Source of the DNA: an uncultured Solirubrobacter sp. | Lineage (GTDB): Bacteria; Actinomycetota; Thermoleophilia; Solirubrobacterales; Solirubrobacteraceae | Reading direction: 5' to 3' | NCBI GenBank assembly: GCA_937871635.1 | Contig: CALMNS010000082.1 | Coordinates: 1 to 9,040 of the forward strand | Length of the DNA: 9,040 nucleotides | Part shown: positions 1 to 7,061 of the stretch, one piece after another | How positions within the stretch are numbered: position 1 is the first letter of the stretch | Layout of the letters: every line of letters begins with the position of its first letter | Made by a program: the position numbers and the translations under genes | Notes under the pieces: generated by a model | The model's input: only the letters and a program-made list of their open reading frames with translations | What the model was told of the DNA's origin: nothing | The model's database searches: none

Positions 1-533
1 GCCGAGAGCGGCTCGCCCGCGGCCCCGAGGGACTCGAGCAGGAGCGCTGCGGTGGCGGAGGACCGGCCTTTGGGCAGATCGGCCGACGGGTCGCCGCCGC
101 GCCGCAGCAGCCCGAACAGCGCGTCGACCTCGCGCTGGTCGACCGCCCGGTCGACCGAGCGGCGCGTGAAGAGCTCCGCGTAGGCGCGCAGCCGCCGGCG
201 GAGCGTCTCGGCCGCGAACGGCTTGATCAGGTAGTGCAGCGCGCCCGCCCGCATCGCCGCCCGGACCGAGGCCATGTCGCTCGCCGCGGTGAGCACGATC
301 GCGTCGGGGGGGTCGGCTCCCGCGCGCAGCCGCCGCAGGAGGTCGAGCCCGCCGGCGTCGGGCAGGTAGACGTCGAGCAGGACGAGGTCGGGCCTCAGGC
401 GGGCGGCGGCGTCGAGTGCAGCCGAAGCGGTGTGGGCCTGGGCGACCACCGAGAACCCGGAGACGGAGCCGGCGAACTCCGCGTGGACCCGCGCGACGCG
501 GAAGTCGTCCTCGACGATCAAGGTGCGGATCAC
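1..533 (-). CDS. Response regulator, CitB/DcuR (DctR) family, C-terminus beyond window edge
   Basis: Cytoplasmic DNA-binding partner of the sensor kinase encoded just upstream at 530-2167. Translated from a GTG at 533, the first 177 residues are visible. They form a receiver domain with the acidic pair D9-D10, phospho-acceptor D54 in LVLLDVYLPD, T82 in IVLTA and K104 in the IKPF motif. A linker follows, then the start of the CitB-type helix-turn-helix region: LPKG at about residues 153-156, ending in GEPLSA at the edge. The family is usually 220-240 residues, so roughly 50-60 are missing because the window ends, not because the gene is broken. The start overlaps the kinase stop in the sequence GTGA, which points to translational coupling. 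By family and context it probably activates the divergent tctCBA genes; the target is inferred. Confidence 0.93.
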   Translation of the reverse strand, partial: MIRTLIVEDDFRVARVHAEFAGSVSGFSVVAQAHTASAALDAAARLRPDLVLLDVYLPDAGGLDLLRRLRAGADPPDAIVLTAASDMASVRAAMRAGALHYLIKPFAAETLRRRLRAYAELFTRRSVDRAVDQREVDALFGLLRRGGDPSADLPKGRSSATAALLLESLGAAGEPLS

Positions 534-2167
534 GTGGGCAGCGGCTCCGGGTCGGCGGGGCGGACGGCCAGCGGCAGGTGGGCCTCGAAGACGGCCCCGA
601 CGCCGGTGGAGGGGATCACGTCGATGTGTCCGCCGTGCCGCTCGGCGATGCCGCGCACGAGGGAGAGGCCCACGCCGCGCGTCCCTCGCCCCACGGCCGG
701 CTTGGTGGAGTACCCCACGTCGAAGATCGCCTCGCGCGCCGCGTCCGGCACGCCCGGACCCGAGTCCGCCACCCGGATGCGCAGGTCGCCCCGCGGCGAG
801 GCGGTGAGCTCGACCTCCACCCGGGCGGTGGTGACGAGGTCCCCTGCGTCGCCGCCCGCCGCGTCGAGGGCGTTGTCGACCAGGTTCCCGATCACGGTCA
901 GCACCGTGGGCGCGTCGGCCAGCTCGCCGTCGAGGCGGCTCGCGGGGGAGAGCTCGAGCGCGACGCCGCGCTCGGCCGCGACGGCCGACTTGGCCACGAG
1001 GAGGGCGGCGACGAGCGGATCGGTGATCCGCTCGGAGACGGAGGCCCGCAACGCCGCGTCCGCGTGGGTGATCTCGTGGACGAAGGCGATCGCCTCATCA
1101 TGGTGGCCCAGCTCGAGCAGCCCGGCCACCGTGTGCAGCCGGTTGGAGAACTCGTGGGCCTGCGCGCGCATCGCGTTCGTAAGGCCGCGGGCGGAGTCGA
1201 GCTCCCGGGTCACGGCCTCGAACTCCGTCCGGTCGCGCAGGGTGATCACCGCCCCGAGATCCCGGCCGTCGAGGCGCACGGGCATGCGGCTGGCGACGAG
1301 CAGGCGATCGGCGTGGACCAGCACCAGGTCGCGGCCGTCGACGCGCCCTTCGATCAGGTCGGCGAGCGTCCCGGGGGCGGCCAGGCCGAGGGCAGACCGG
1401 CCGTCGTCCGGGCCGCCGAGCTGCAGGAGCCGCCGGGCCTCCTCGTTGACCATCCGCACCTGACCCTCGGGGTCGACGACGATCACGCCCTCGCGGATCC
1501 CGTGCAGCATCGCCTCGCGCTCGCGGAGCAGGTCGGCGATCTCGCCCAGCTCGAGCCCGAAGGTTCGTCGCTTGAGCCGGGCGGCCAGCGCCAGGGAGGC
1601 CACGAGTCCGACGGCCAGCGACACCACGGTGTAGGCGGCGATAGCGGGCAGGGCCGCCTTGAGCTCGGCGCGGATCGTGCTCTCGAGGATGCCGACGGAC
1701 ACCTGCCCGACGACGGGCCCGCGGTCCCCGGCCCCCAGCCGCAGCGGGACCTTCGCGCGGGCGGAGCGCCCGAGCGTCCCCCGCTCCACGGCCACCACCG
1801 TGCGCCCGGCGAGCGCGGCCGACGGGTCGGTCGAGACGCGCCGGCCGATGCGGTCGGGCCGGGGGTGCGAGAAGCGGATGCCGCGCGCGTCCGTGATGAC
1901 GATGAAGGCGGTCCCGGTCGCCCGGCGGACGCGCTCGGCGCGCCGCTGCACGACACCGGATCGGTCGCGGGCGAGGATCGCCGCGGCGACCTCCGGGGTG
2001 GCGGCGACCGAACGGGCGACGGACAGCGCACGGCGGCCGTGCTCGCGGTCGAGCCGGTCCTGGGCCGCCCGGACGGCGAGCAGGAAGCCCACGAGCAGGG
2101 TGCCGCACAGGATCAGCACTTGCAGCGCGAAGATCTGCGTCGAGAGCCGTCTCCTCAGGCCGGCCAC
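530..2167 (-). CDS. Sensor histidine kinase, DcuS/CitA family (extracellular carboxylate sensor)
   Basis: Membrane sensor kinase of 545 residues, the usual length for DcuS/CitA proteins. Layout: membrane helix at about 12-33; periplasmic or extracellular PAS-like (Cache) sensor at about 34-173, with the family-typical GIRFSHPRPDRIG (96-108) and GTLGRSARAKVPL (130-142); second helix at about 174-197; cytoplasmic PAS at about 212-315; then the kinase core. Phospho-acceptor H338 lies in AQAHEFSNRLH, the N box is N428 and N432 in GNLVDNALDA, and the ATP-binding glycine motifs are DSGPG (468-472) and GTRGVGLSLV (495-504). All key residues are present. The start is a GTG at 2167; its only purine-rich upstream element is weak. 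The gene is divergent from tctC and followed by the response regulator, so an external tri- or dicarboxylate ligand is likely, though not provable from sequence. Confidence 0.94.
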   Translation of the reverse strand: MAGLRRRLSTQIFALQVLILCGTLLVGFLLAVRAAQDRLDREHGRRALSVARSVAATPEVAAAILARDRSGVVQRRAERVRRATGTAFIVITDARGIRFSHPRPDRIGRRVSTDPSAALAGRTVVAVERGTLGRSARAKVPLRLGAGDRGPVVGQVSVGILESTIRAELKAALPAIAAYTVVSLAVGLVASLALAARLKRRTFGLELGEIADLLREREAMLHGIREGVIVVDPEGQVRMVNEEARRLLQLGGPDDGRSALGLAAPGTLADLIEGRVDGRDLVLVHADRLLVASRMPVRLDGRDLGAVITLRDRTEFEAVTRELDSARGLTNAMRAQAHEFSNRLHTVAGLLELGHHDEAIAFVHEITHADAALRASVSERITDPLVAALLVAKSAVAAERGVALELSPASRLDGELADAPTVLTVIGNLVDNALDAAGGDAGDLVTTARVEVELTASPRGDLRIRVADSGPGVPDAAREAIFDVGYSTKPAVGRGTRGVGLSLVRGIAERHGGHIDVIPSTGVGAVFEAHLPLAVRPADPEPLPT

Positions 2168-2196
2168 CCGGCCATCATCCCACCACGACGGGTCGA

Positions 2197-2214
2197 GCAG
2201 AACGCGCAGAACGG
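2197..2214. repeat. Tandem 9-bp direct repeat, pair 1 (candidate operator half)
   Basis: Two adjacent 9-mers, GCAGAACGC (2197-2205) and GCAGAACGG (2206-2214), match at 8 of 9 positions. A second, similar pair lies exactly 37 bp to the right. The arrangement suits a dimeric response regulator binding as direct repeats. Function is inferred. Confidence 0.55.
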
Positions 2215-2233
2215 CGCCTACGCGCAGATCTCT

Positions 2234-2251
2234 TCACAACGGGCACAACGC
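2234..2251. repeat. Tandem 9-bp direct repeat, pair 2 (candidate operator half)
   Basis: TCACAACGG (2234-2242) and GCACAACGC (2243-2251) share the core CACAACG. They differ from the first pair mainly by C instead of G at position 4, giving an overall consensus GCA(G/C)AACG(C/G). The register is kept: each copy is 37 bp from its counterpart in pair 1. This is a likely binding site for the CitB-type regulator, but no binding evidence exists. Confidence 0.5.
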
Positions 2252-2277
2252 TTCCACCGCATCCGGTGCCTCCCTAG

Positions 2278-2299
2278 CGTCGGCCACGATCGTCCGACG
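2278..2299. promoter_or_regulatory. Nested inverted repeat just upstream of the tctC ribosome binding site
   Basis: Arms CGTCGG (2278-2283) and CCGACG (2294-2299) flank a 10-base spacer whose last eight bases, ACGATCGT (2286-2293), are themselves a perfect palindrome. The right arm ends two bases before the GGAGGAGG Shine-Dalgarno stretch. It could be a protein operator, or an RNA hairpin affecting tctC translation. Confidence 0.4.
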
Positions 2300-2300
2300 A

Positions 2301-2310
2301 GGAGGAGGGG
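2301..2310 (+). promoter_or_regulatory. Strong Shine-Dalgarno of tctC
   Basis: The purine run GGAGGAGGGG ends three bases before the tctC ATG, and its best anti-16S match (GGAGG) falls 4-8 bases upstream. It is the strongest ribosome binding site in the window and fixes the tctC start at 2314. It suits a binding protein made in excess over its membrane partners. Confidence 0.75.
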
Positions 2311-2313
2311 TCG

Positions 2314-3336
2314 ATGCGAGGCGTACGCGACGTGCGTGGGATCGTGGCCGTGCTGGCACTGGCGGCGGTGCTGGCCGGCTGCGGCAACGAGGCCGAGACG
2401 GACGGGACCGGCGGCGGCGGGGCCTCCGCGGCGAAGGACTGGCCGGGGCGGGACCTGCGGATCATGGCGCCGGCCGATCCGGGGGGCGGCTGGGACACGA
2501 CCGCCCGGGCGATGTCCGAGGCCTTCAAGGACGGCAAGCTGATCGACGCCAACGTCGAGGTCTACAACGTGCCGGGGGCCGGAGGGACCATCGGGCTCTC
2601 GCAGCTCGCCGGCAAGCGCTCCGGCCAGGCCAACCAGCTCATGGTCATGGGGCTCGTGATGCTGGGGGCGATCGAGACGAACGACTCGGCGGTGGACCTC
2701 AAGCGGACCACGCCGCTCGCCTCCCTGACCACCGAGCCCGAGGCCATCGTGGTGCGCAGCCAGTCGAAGTACCGGACGATGCAGGACCTCGTCGACGACA
2801 TGAAGGCCGATCCGGCCAAGGTCTCCTTCGGGGGCGGCTCGGCCGGGGGCACCGACCAGGTGCTCGTCGGCCTGACGGCCAAGGCGGCGGGGGTCGATCC
2901 CTCCAAGCCCAAGTACGTCGCCTACTCGGGCGGCGGCGAGGCCACCCAGGGGATCCTCTCCGGCTCGGTCGACGCCGGGGTCTCGAGCGTCTCGGAGTTC
3001 GCCGACCAGGTGGAGGCGGGCAAGATGCGGGTGCTGGCGGTCTCCACCGCCAAGCCCCTCGAGGTCGGCGGCAAGCCGGCCAAGACGCTCAAGGAGCAGG
3101 GCCTCGACGTCGAGGTCACCAACTGGCGGGGCGTCGTGGCCCCGCCGGGCATCGAGCCGGCCGAGCGCGAGGCGGCGATCGCCGCCCTCGAGAAGCTCCA
3201 CGACTCGCCGCAGTGGAAGACGGCGATCGAGGAGAACGGCTGGACGGACTTCTTCCGCACCGGCGCCGCGTTCGAGGACTTCCTCGAGTCCGAGGGCGCG
3301 CGCGTCAAGGGCGTGCTCTCGGAGATCGGGCTCTAG
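2314..3336 (+). CDS. tctC: TctC, tripartite tricarboxylate transporter substrate-binding lipoprotein
   Basis: Extracytoplasmic solute-binding protein of the Bug/TctC family, 340 residues. It captures a carboxylate and delivers it to the TctA-TctB membrane complex. The N-terminus is a lipoprotein signal: a hydrophobic stretch at about 9-22 and lipobox LAGC with the lipidated cysteine at residue 23, followed by a Gly/Ser-rich tether. The family motif APADPGGGWDTTAR (52-65) forms the ligand-contacting loop, and VPGAGGTIG follows around residues 86-94, also as in the family. Tctc proteins bind citrate or many other carboxylates, so the substrate cannot be read from the sequence. It is the first gene of a three-gene operon and ends one base before tctB. 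No truncation or frameshift is seen. Confidence 0.95.
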   Translation: MRGVRDVRGIVAVLALAAVLAGCGNEAETDGTGGGGASAAKDWPGRDLRIMAPADPGGGWDTTARAMSEAFKDGKLIDANVEVYNVPGAGGTIGLSQLAGKRSGQANQLMVMGLVMLGAIETNDSAVDLKRTTPLASLTTEPEAIVVRSQSKYRTMQDLVDDMKADPAKVSFGGGSAGGTDQVLVGLTAKAAGVDPSKPKYVAYSGGGEATQGILSGSVDAGVSSVSEFADQVEAGKMRVLAVSTAKPLEVGGKPAKTLKEQGLDVEVTNWRGVVAPPGIEPAEREAAIAALEKLHDSPQWKTAIEENGWTDFFRTGAAFEDFLESEGARVKGVLSEIGL

Positions 3337-3337
3337 C

Positions 3338-3817
3338 ATGCCGCGCTCCTACACCGGTGCCCGGCTGGCGGGGGTCGCCCTGTTGGCCGGGTCGGTGGCC
3401 ATCCTCGTCGCCGTGACCGCCATCCCCGGTCGCGGGGGGTACGGGATGAGCGGGCCGCGCTTCATCCCGTTGCTGGTGGGGGTCGCGCTCGTGGTGCTCT
3501 CGGCGCTCTTCCTGCTGCGGACCTTCGTGCGGCCCGACGAGGCGCTAGGCGAGCGCTGCGCGGCCGAGGACGAGGTGACCCACTGGCCGACGCCGGCGCT
3601 GCTCGCCGGTGGCCTGGTCGCCTACGCGTTCCTGCTCGAGCCGCTCGGGTACATCGTGGCCACCACGCTGTTCTTCGCGCCGGTGGCCTTCCTGCTCGGA
3701 AGCCGGGCGATCGTCCGCGACGCCATCGCCGGGCTCGTGCTCGCCGTGGTGCTGTTCGCGGCGTTCACCCAGCTGCTCGGCGTCTCGTTGCCGGCCGGCT
3801 TGACGCCCATCCTTTGA
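3338..3817 (+). CDS. tctB: TctB, small membrane subunit of the tricarboxylate transporter
   Basis: Small integral membrane protein of 159 residues, normal for TctB. Hydrophobic segments lie at about 9-29, 42-61, 86-103, 104-121 and 127-149. Family landmarks are GPRFIPLLVG (39-48) at the start of the second helix, LEPLGYIVATTLFF (100-113), and the C-terminal LLGVSLPAGL (146-155). TctB is required with TctA for uptake, but its exact role in the family is poorly defined. The ATG lies one base after the tctC stop, with only a weak purine stretch upstream, so it is probably translated by coupling. It ends one base before the tctA start. Confidence 0.93.
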   Translation: MPRSYTGARLAGVALLAGSVAILVAVTAIPGRGGYGMSGPRFIPLLVGVALVVLSALFLLRTFVRPDEALGERCAAEDEVTHWPTPALLAGGLVAYAFLLEPLGYIVATTLFFAPVAFLLGSRAIVRDAIAGLVLAVVLFAAFTQLLGVSLPAGLTPIL

Positions 3818-3818
3818 C

Positions 3819-5336
3819 GTGGACGTCCTCCCGGAGCTGATCGACGGCTTCGGCACCGTCCTCGAGCCGCAGAACCTCCTCTACGCCGCCATCGGGGTCC
3901 TGCTCGGCACCTTCGTCGGGGTGCTGCCGGGGATCGGGCCCGCGCTGACCATCGCGCTGCTCCTGCCGCTGACCTTCAACTTCGACGACCCGATCGGCGC
4001 CTTCATCCTCTTCGCCGGCATCTACTTCGGCGGGATGTACGGCGGGTCGACCACCTCGATCCTGCTCAACACGCCGGGAGAGTCGGCCTCGGTGGCCACC
4101 GCCCTCGAGGGCCACGAGATGGCCAAGCGCGGGCGGGCCGGGCCGGCGCTGGCCACCGCGGCGATCGGCTCGTTCGTGGCGGGGACGATCGGGATCGTCC
4201 TGCTCACCTTCCTGGCTCGGCCGGTGGCGGAGCTCGCCGTCCAGCTCCAGCCGCCGGACTACTTCGCGCTCACCGTCCTCGCCTTCGCCTCGGTCACCGC
4301 CCTCGTCGGCAGCTCGCTGATCCGCGGCGGGATCGCGCTGGGCCTCGGGCTGGCCATCGGCCTGGTCGGCATCGACCAGGTCTCCGGGCAGTCGCGGCTC
4401 ACGTTCGGGATCGGCCAGCTCGAGGCCGGCGTCGACATCGTCCTCGTCGCCGTCGGGCTGTTCGCGGTCGGCGAGGCGATCTACGTGGCCGCCCGGCTGC
4501 GCAAGGCCGGGCAGGACGAGATCGTCCCCGTCTCCGGATCCAAGACCCTGTCGCGCGAGGACTTCCGGCGCTCCTGGCGGCCCTGGCTGCGCGGGACGGC
4601 GCTCGGCTTCCCGTTCGGCGCGATGCCGACGGGCGGCGCCGAGATCCCCACCTTCCTCTCCTACGCCACCGAGCGCCGGCTCGCCACGGGCAAGGCGAAG
4701 GACGAGTTCGGCTCGGGCGCCATCGAGGGCGTCGCCGGGCCCGAGGCGGCCAACAACGCCGCCTTCACGGGCGTCCTCGTGCCGCTGCTGACGATCGGGA
4801 TCCCGACCTCGGCCACCGCGGCGATCCTCGTCGCCGCGTTCCAGATCTTCGACCTCCAGCCCGGGCCCCAGCTCTTCGCGCAGGAGCCGGACCTCGTCTG
4901 GGCGCTGATCGCGTCGCTCTACGTCGGCAACGTGATGCTCCTCCTCCTCAACCTGCCGCTCGTCCGGCTCTGGGTGAAGGTCCTCGAGATCCCCCGGCCG
5001 ACCCTGTCGGCGGCGATCCTCGTCTTCGCCACCCTCGGGGTCTACTCGATCTCCGGGTCGCCGTCGGAGGTGCTGATCATGTACGCCATCGGGGCGCTGG
5101 GCTTCTTCATGCGCCGCTTCGACTTCCCGATCGCCCCGGTCATCCTCGGCGTGATCCTCGGCCCGCTCATGGAGGCGCAGTTCCGCCGCACGCTGCTCGT
5201 CTCCGACGGGGAGCTCAGCGCCCTGGTCGAGCGGCCGTTCGCGCTCATCGTGCTCATCCTCGCCGTGCTCGCCGTGGTCGGTCCGGCGGTGTTCGGGGGC
5301 GCCCGGCGGATCCGCGGCCTCGGGGATGAGGACTAG
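3819..5336 (+). CDS. tctA: TctA, large permease subunit of the tricarboxylate transporter
   Basis: Polytopic permease of 505 residues, the usual TctA length, with about 10-12 hydrophobic segments. It forms the sodium- or proton-coupled translocation path for the ligand delivered by TctC. Signature motifs in order: VGVLPGIGP (33-41), YGGSTTSILLNTPGE (74-88), the central MPTGGAEIPTFLSY (269-282), EGVAGPEAANNAA (303-315) and LTIGIPTSATAA (324-335). The central motif and the GIPTS motif carry Thr where the commoner TctA consensus has Gly (PGAG, GIPGS). The start is a GTG one base after the tctB stop; no clear ribosome binding site is visible, so coupling is likely. The gene ends in a TAG inside a CTAG palindrome shared with the converging metW. 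Confidence 0.95.
   Translation: MDVLPELIDGFGTVLEPQNLLYAAIGVLLGTFVGVLPGIGPALTIALLLPLTFNFDDPIGAFILFAGIYFGGMYGGSTTSILLNTPGESASVATALEGHEMAKRGRAGPALATAAIGSFVAGTIGIVLLTFLARPVAELAVQLQPPDYFALTVLAFASVTALVGSSLIRGGIALGLGLAIGLVGIDQVSGQSRLTFGIGQLEAGVDIVLVAVGLFAVGEAIYVAARLRKAGQDEIVPVSGSKTLSREDFRRSWRPWLRGTALGFPFGAMPTGGAEIPTFLSYATERRLATGKAKDEFGSGAIEGVAGPEAANNAAFTGVLVPLLTIGIPTSATAAILVAAFQIFDLQPGPQLFAQEPDLVWALIASLYVGNVMLLLLNLPLVRLWVKVLEIPRPTLSAAILVFATLGVYSISGSPSEVLIMYAIGALGFFMRRFDFPIAPVILGVILGPLMEAQFRRTLLVSDGELSALVERPFALIVLILAVLAVVGPAVFGGARRIRGLGDED
5333..5336. other. Shared CTAG: overlapping convergent stop codons of tctA and metW
   Basis: The palindrome CTAG supplies the TAG stop of tctA on the plus strand (5334-5336) and the TAG stop of metW on the minus strand (5335-5333). 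The two operons therefore overlap by 4 bp tail to tail, and there is no room for an intergenic terminator. Confidence 0.9.
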
Positions 5337-5920
5337 CCGCCTCCCTCGAGCACGTAGATCGCCCCGGCGGCGAGGAGGTTCGGCCGGGCGCCGAGGGCAC
5401 GCGGCGCGGGGCGCTGCCGCGCGTCGAGCAGCACGCGGCGCGCGACGCGCTGCCCCACCTCCGCGACGAGCGCTTCGAAGTCCCGCAGCGAGCCCGGGTG
5501 GAGGTTCGGGCTCTCGTGCCAGCTCGGGCTGGCGGGCATCGTCCCGCGCGCCGCGAGCGAGAGCCGGTGAGGCCAGTGGGCCAGGTTCGGGAGCGAGACG
5601 ATCCGGCGGGGGGCGACGCGGGCCATGTCGCGCAGCACCCGGGCCGGGCGGCGGGTGGCGGGGAGCATCGAGGAGAGCACGGCGCAGTCGAAGACGCCGG
5701 CCCCCAGCTCGGGCAGCTCGTCCTCGATCTCGGCCTGGGTCACCGGCACGCCGCGCGCCACGCACGCGTGGAACCCCTCGGCCGAGCGCTCCACCCCGTG
5801 GCCGGCGCAGCCGCGCGCCTCGATCAGGTGCTGGAGCAGCTCGCCGTCGCCGCAGCCGAGGTCGAGCACCCGCGCCCCCCGACCCACCAGCGCCGCGATC
5901 AGCTCGAGGTCAGGGCGCAT
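5333..5920 (-). CDS. metW: MetW, methionine biosynthesis methyltransferase-fold protein
   Basis: Class I SAM-methyltransferase-fold protein of 195 residues, typical MetW size. The MetW N-terminus MRPDLELIA is followed by the SAM-binding motif VLDLGCGDGELL (18-29). The acidic residue ending strand 2 is E44 in GHGVERS. Family motifs LSSMLPATRRPARVLRDMARV (82-102, with ATRRP as the core) and VSLPNLAHWPHRL (108-120) are present, as is SPNLHPGSLRDFE (137-149). MetW is encoded with MetX in many bacteria and has been reported to be needed for, or to modulate, MetX activity; its own reaction is not established. The ATG at 5920 overlaps the metX end by 11 bp (ATG ... TGA), indicating coupling. It is the last gene of the met operon. 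Confidence 0.92.
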   Translation of the reverse strand: MRPDLELIAALVGRGARVLDLGCGDGELLQHLIEARGCAGHGVERSAEGFHACVARGVPVTQAEIEDELPELGAGVFDCAVLSSMLPATRRPARVLRDMARVAPRRIVSLPNLAHWPHRLSLAARGTMPASPSWHESPNLHPGSLRDFEALVAEVGQRVARRVLLDARQRPAPRALGARPNLLAAGAIYVLEGGG

Positions 5921-7061
5921 CGGCGTCGGCCGCGAGCCGCGCGAGGAAGCCGCTCACCGTGCGGTGGTACTCCGGGACGGGCATCAGGAACGAGTCGTGC
6001 CCGTGCGGCGCGCTGATCTCGCGGAAGGTCACGGGCACGCGGGCGGCGCTCAACGTCCGCACGATGTCGCGCGCGTGGCTCGTGGAGAAGCGCCAGTCCG
6101 AGTCGAAGGAGAGGACGAGGAAGCGCGCGTCGACCCGGGCGAGCTTCGCCGCGAGCGCCGCCGGATCGCCGCCGAAGGGGTCGTAGTAGTCCATGACCCG
6201 CGTCAGGTACAGGTAGGTGTTGGCGTCGAAGCGCCTCAGGAACGAGCGGCCCTGGTGCTCGAGGTAGCTCTCGACCTCGAAGTCGACGTCGAAGCCGTAG
6301 CGCGGCACGACGGCGTCCTGGATGCGGCGGCCGAACTTCTCGCGCATCGACGCCTCCGAGAGGTAGGTGATGTGGGCGATCATCCGGGCGAGCATCAGCC
6401 CGCGGTCGGGACGCTCGTGGCCGTAGTAGTCGCCGCCGGCGAAGGCCGGGTCGCGCATGATCGCCTCGCGCGCGACGGCGGAGAAGGCGATGTTCTGCGC
6501 CGACAGGCGCGCGCTCGCGGCGACCACCAGGGCGCCGGCCAGCTCCCCCGGGTGGTCGAGCGCCCACTGGAGCGCCTGCATCCCGCCGAGCGAGCCGCCG
6601 ATCGCGCCGAGGAGCCGCGAGATCCCGAGGTGGCGGGTCAGCGCCCGGTGGACCTCGACGAGGTCGGTCACCGAGAGGAGCGGGAAGCGCAGCCCGTACG
6701 GCTCGCCGGTGGCCGGGTCGGGCGACGCCGGGCCCGTGGTGCCCTGGCAGCCGCCGAGCACGTTGGCGCAGACCACGAAGTAGCGGTCCGTGTCGAGCGG
6801 GCGGCCCGGGCCGATGAGGTTGTCCCACCAGCCCGGCCGGGCCGCGTCGCCGTGGTGCCCGGCGGCGTGCGCGTCGCCCGTGAGCGCGTGGCAGACGTAG
6901 ACGGCGTTCGACCGCGCCGCGTCGAGTGTCCCGTACGTCTCGAAGGCGACCTCGACCGGGCCGAGGCGGGCGCCCGAGGACAGGGCGAGCGGGTCGTCCT
7001 CGGTGTAGAGGACGACCCGCTGCGTCTCGACGCGCCCGAGGCCCGCGGTCGCCGTGGCTAT
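5910..7061 (-). CDS. metX: MetX, homoserine O-acetyltransferase, with apparent ATA start
   Basis: Alpha/beta-hydrolase-fold enzyme transferring an acetyl group from acetyl-CoA to L-homoserine, cytoplasmic, feeding MetY. With the proposed start it has 383 residues, normal for MetX. Landmarks: SGARLGPVEVAFETYG (29-44), CHALTGDAHAAG (57-68), NVLGGCQGTTGP (100-111), nucleophile S157 in GGSLGG, and MDYYDPFGG (290-298). The charge relay is completed by D322 in SDWRF and H355 in PHGHDSFL. Residue 1 is encoded by ATA at 7061-7059, overlapping the metY stop as ATAG. No ATG, GTG or TTG occurs in frame from there to codon 96, well inside the conserved fold, nor in roughly 200 bases upstream. AGGGAG lies seven bases before the ATA. 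Acetyl rather than succinyl specificity is assumed from the pairing with MetY. Confidence 0.93.
   Translation of the reverse strand: MATATAGLGRVETQRVVLYTEDDPLALSSGARLGPVEVAFETYGTLDAARSNAVYVCHALTGDAHAAGHHGDAARPGWWDNLIGPGRPLDTDRYFVVCANVLGGCQGTTGPASPDPATGEPYGLRFPLLSVTDLVEVHRALTRHLGISRLLGAIGGSLGGMQALQWALDHPGELAGALVVAASARLSAQNIAFSAVAREAIMRDPAFAGGDYYGHERPDRGLMLARMIAHITYLSEASMREKFGRRIQDAVVPRYGFDVDFEVESYLEHQGRSFLRRFDANTYLYLTRVMDYYDPFGGDPAALAAKLARVDARFLVLSFDSDWRFSTSHARDIVRTLSAARVPVTFREISAPHGHDSFLMPVPEYHRTVSGFLARLAADADAP

Larger units (their letters stand above)
2168..2313. promoter_or_regulatory. Divergent intergenic region between the sensor kinase and tctC
   Basis: This 146-bp spacer must hold the promoters for both the two-component operon (leftward) and tctCBA (rightward). 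It contains two tandem pairs of a 9-bp motif, a nested inverted repeat next to the tctC ribosome binding site, and a short 5-bp inverted repeat (2255-2259 with 2264-2268). I could not pick a convincing -35/-10 pair in either direction. TAGCGT at 2275-2280 is a weak -10 candidate for tctC with no good -35. Confidence 0.7.

Noticed and set aside
416..2542. Long plus-strand open frame (708 codons) antisense to the sensor kinase
   Set aside because: The translation is a His/Arg/Gly/Pro-rich shadow; the minus strand encodes a complete kinase with all catalytic motifs.
3765..5765. Very long minus-strand open frame (666 codons) antisense to tctA
   Set aside because: It is low-complexity Arg/Glu/Asp/Gly-rich translation caused by GC-rich third positions of tctA and runs through metW in another frame; no domain is recognisable.
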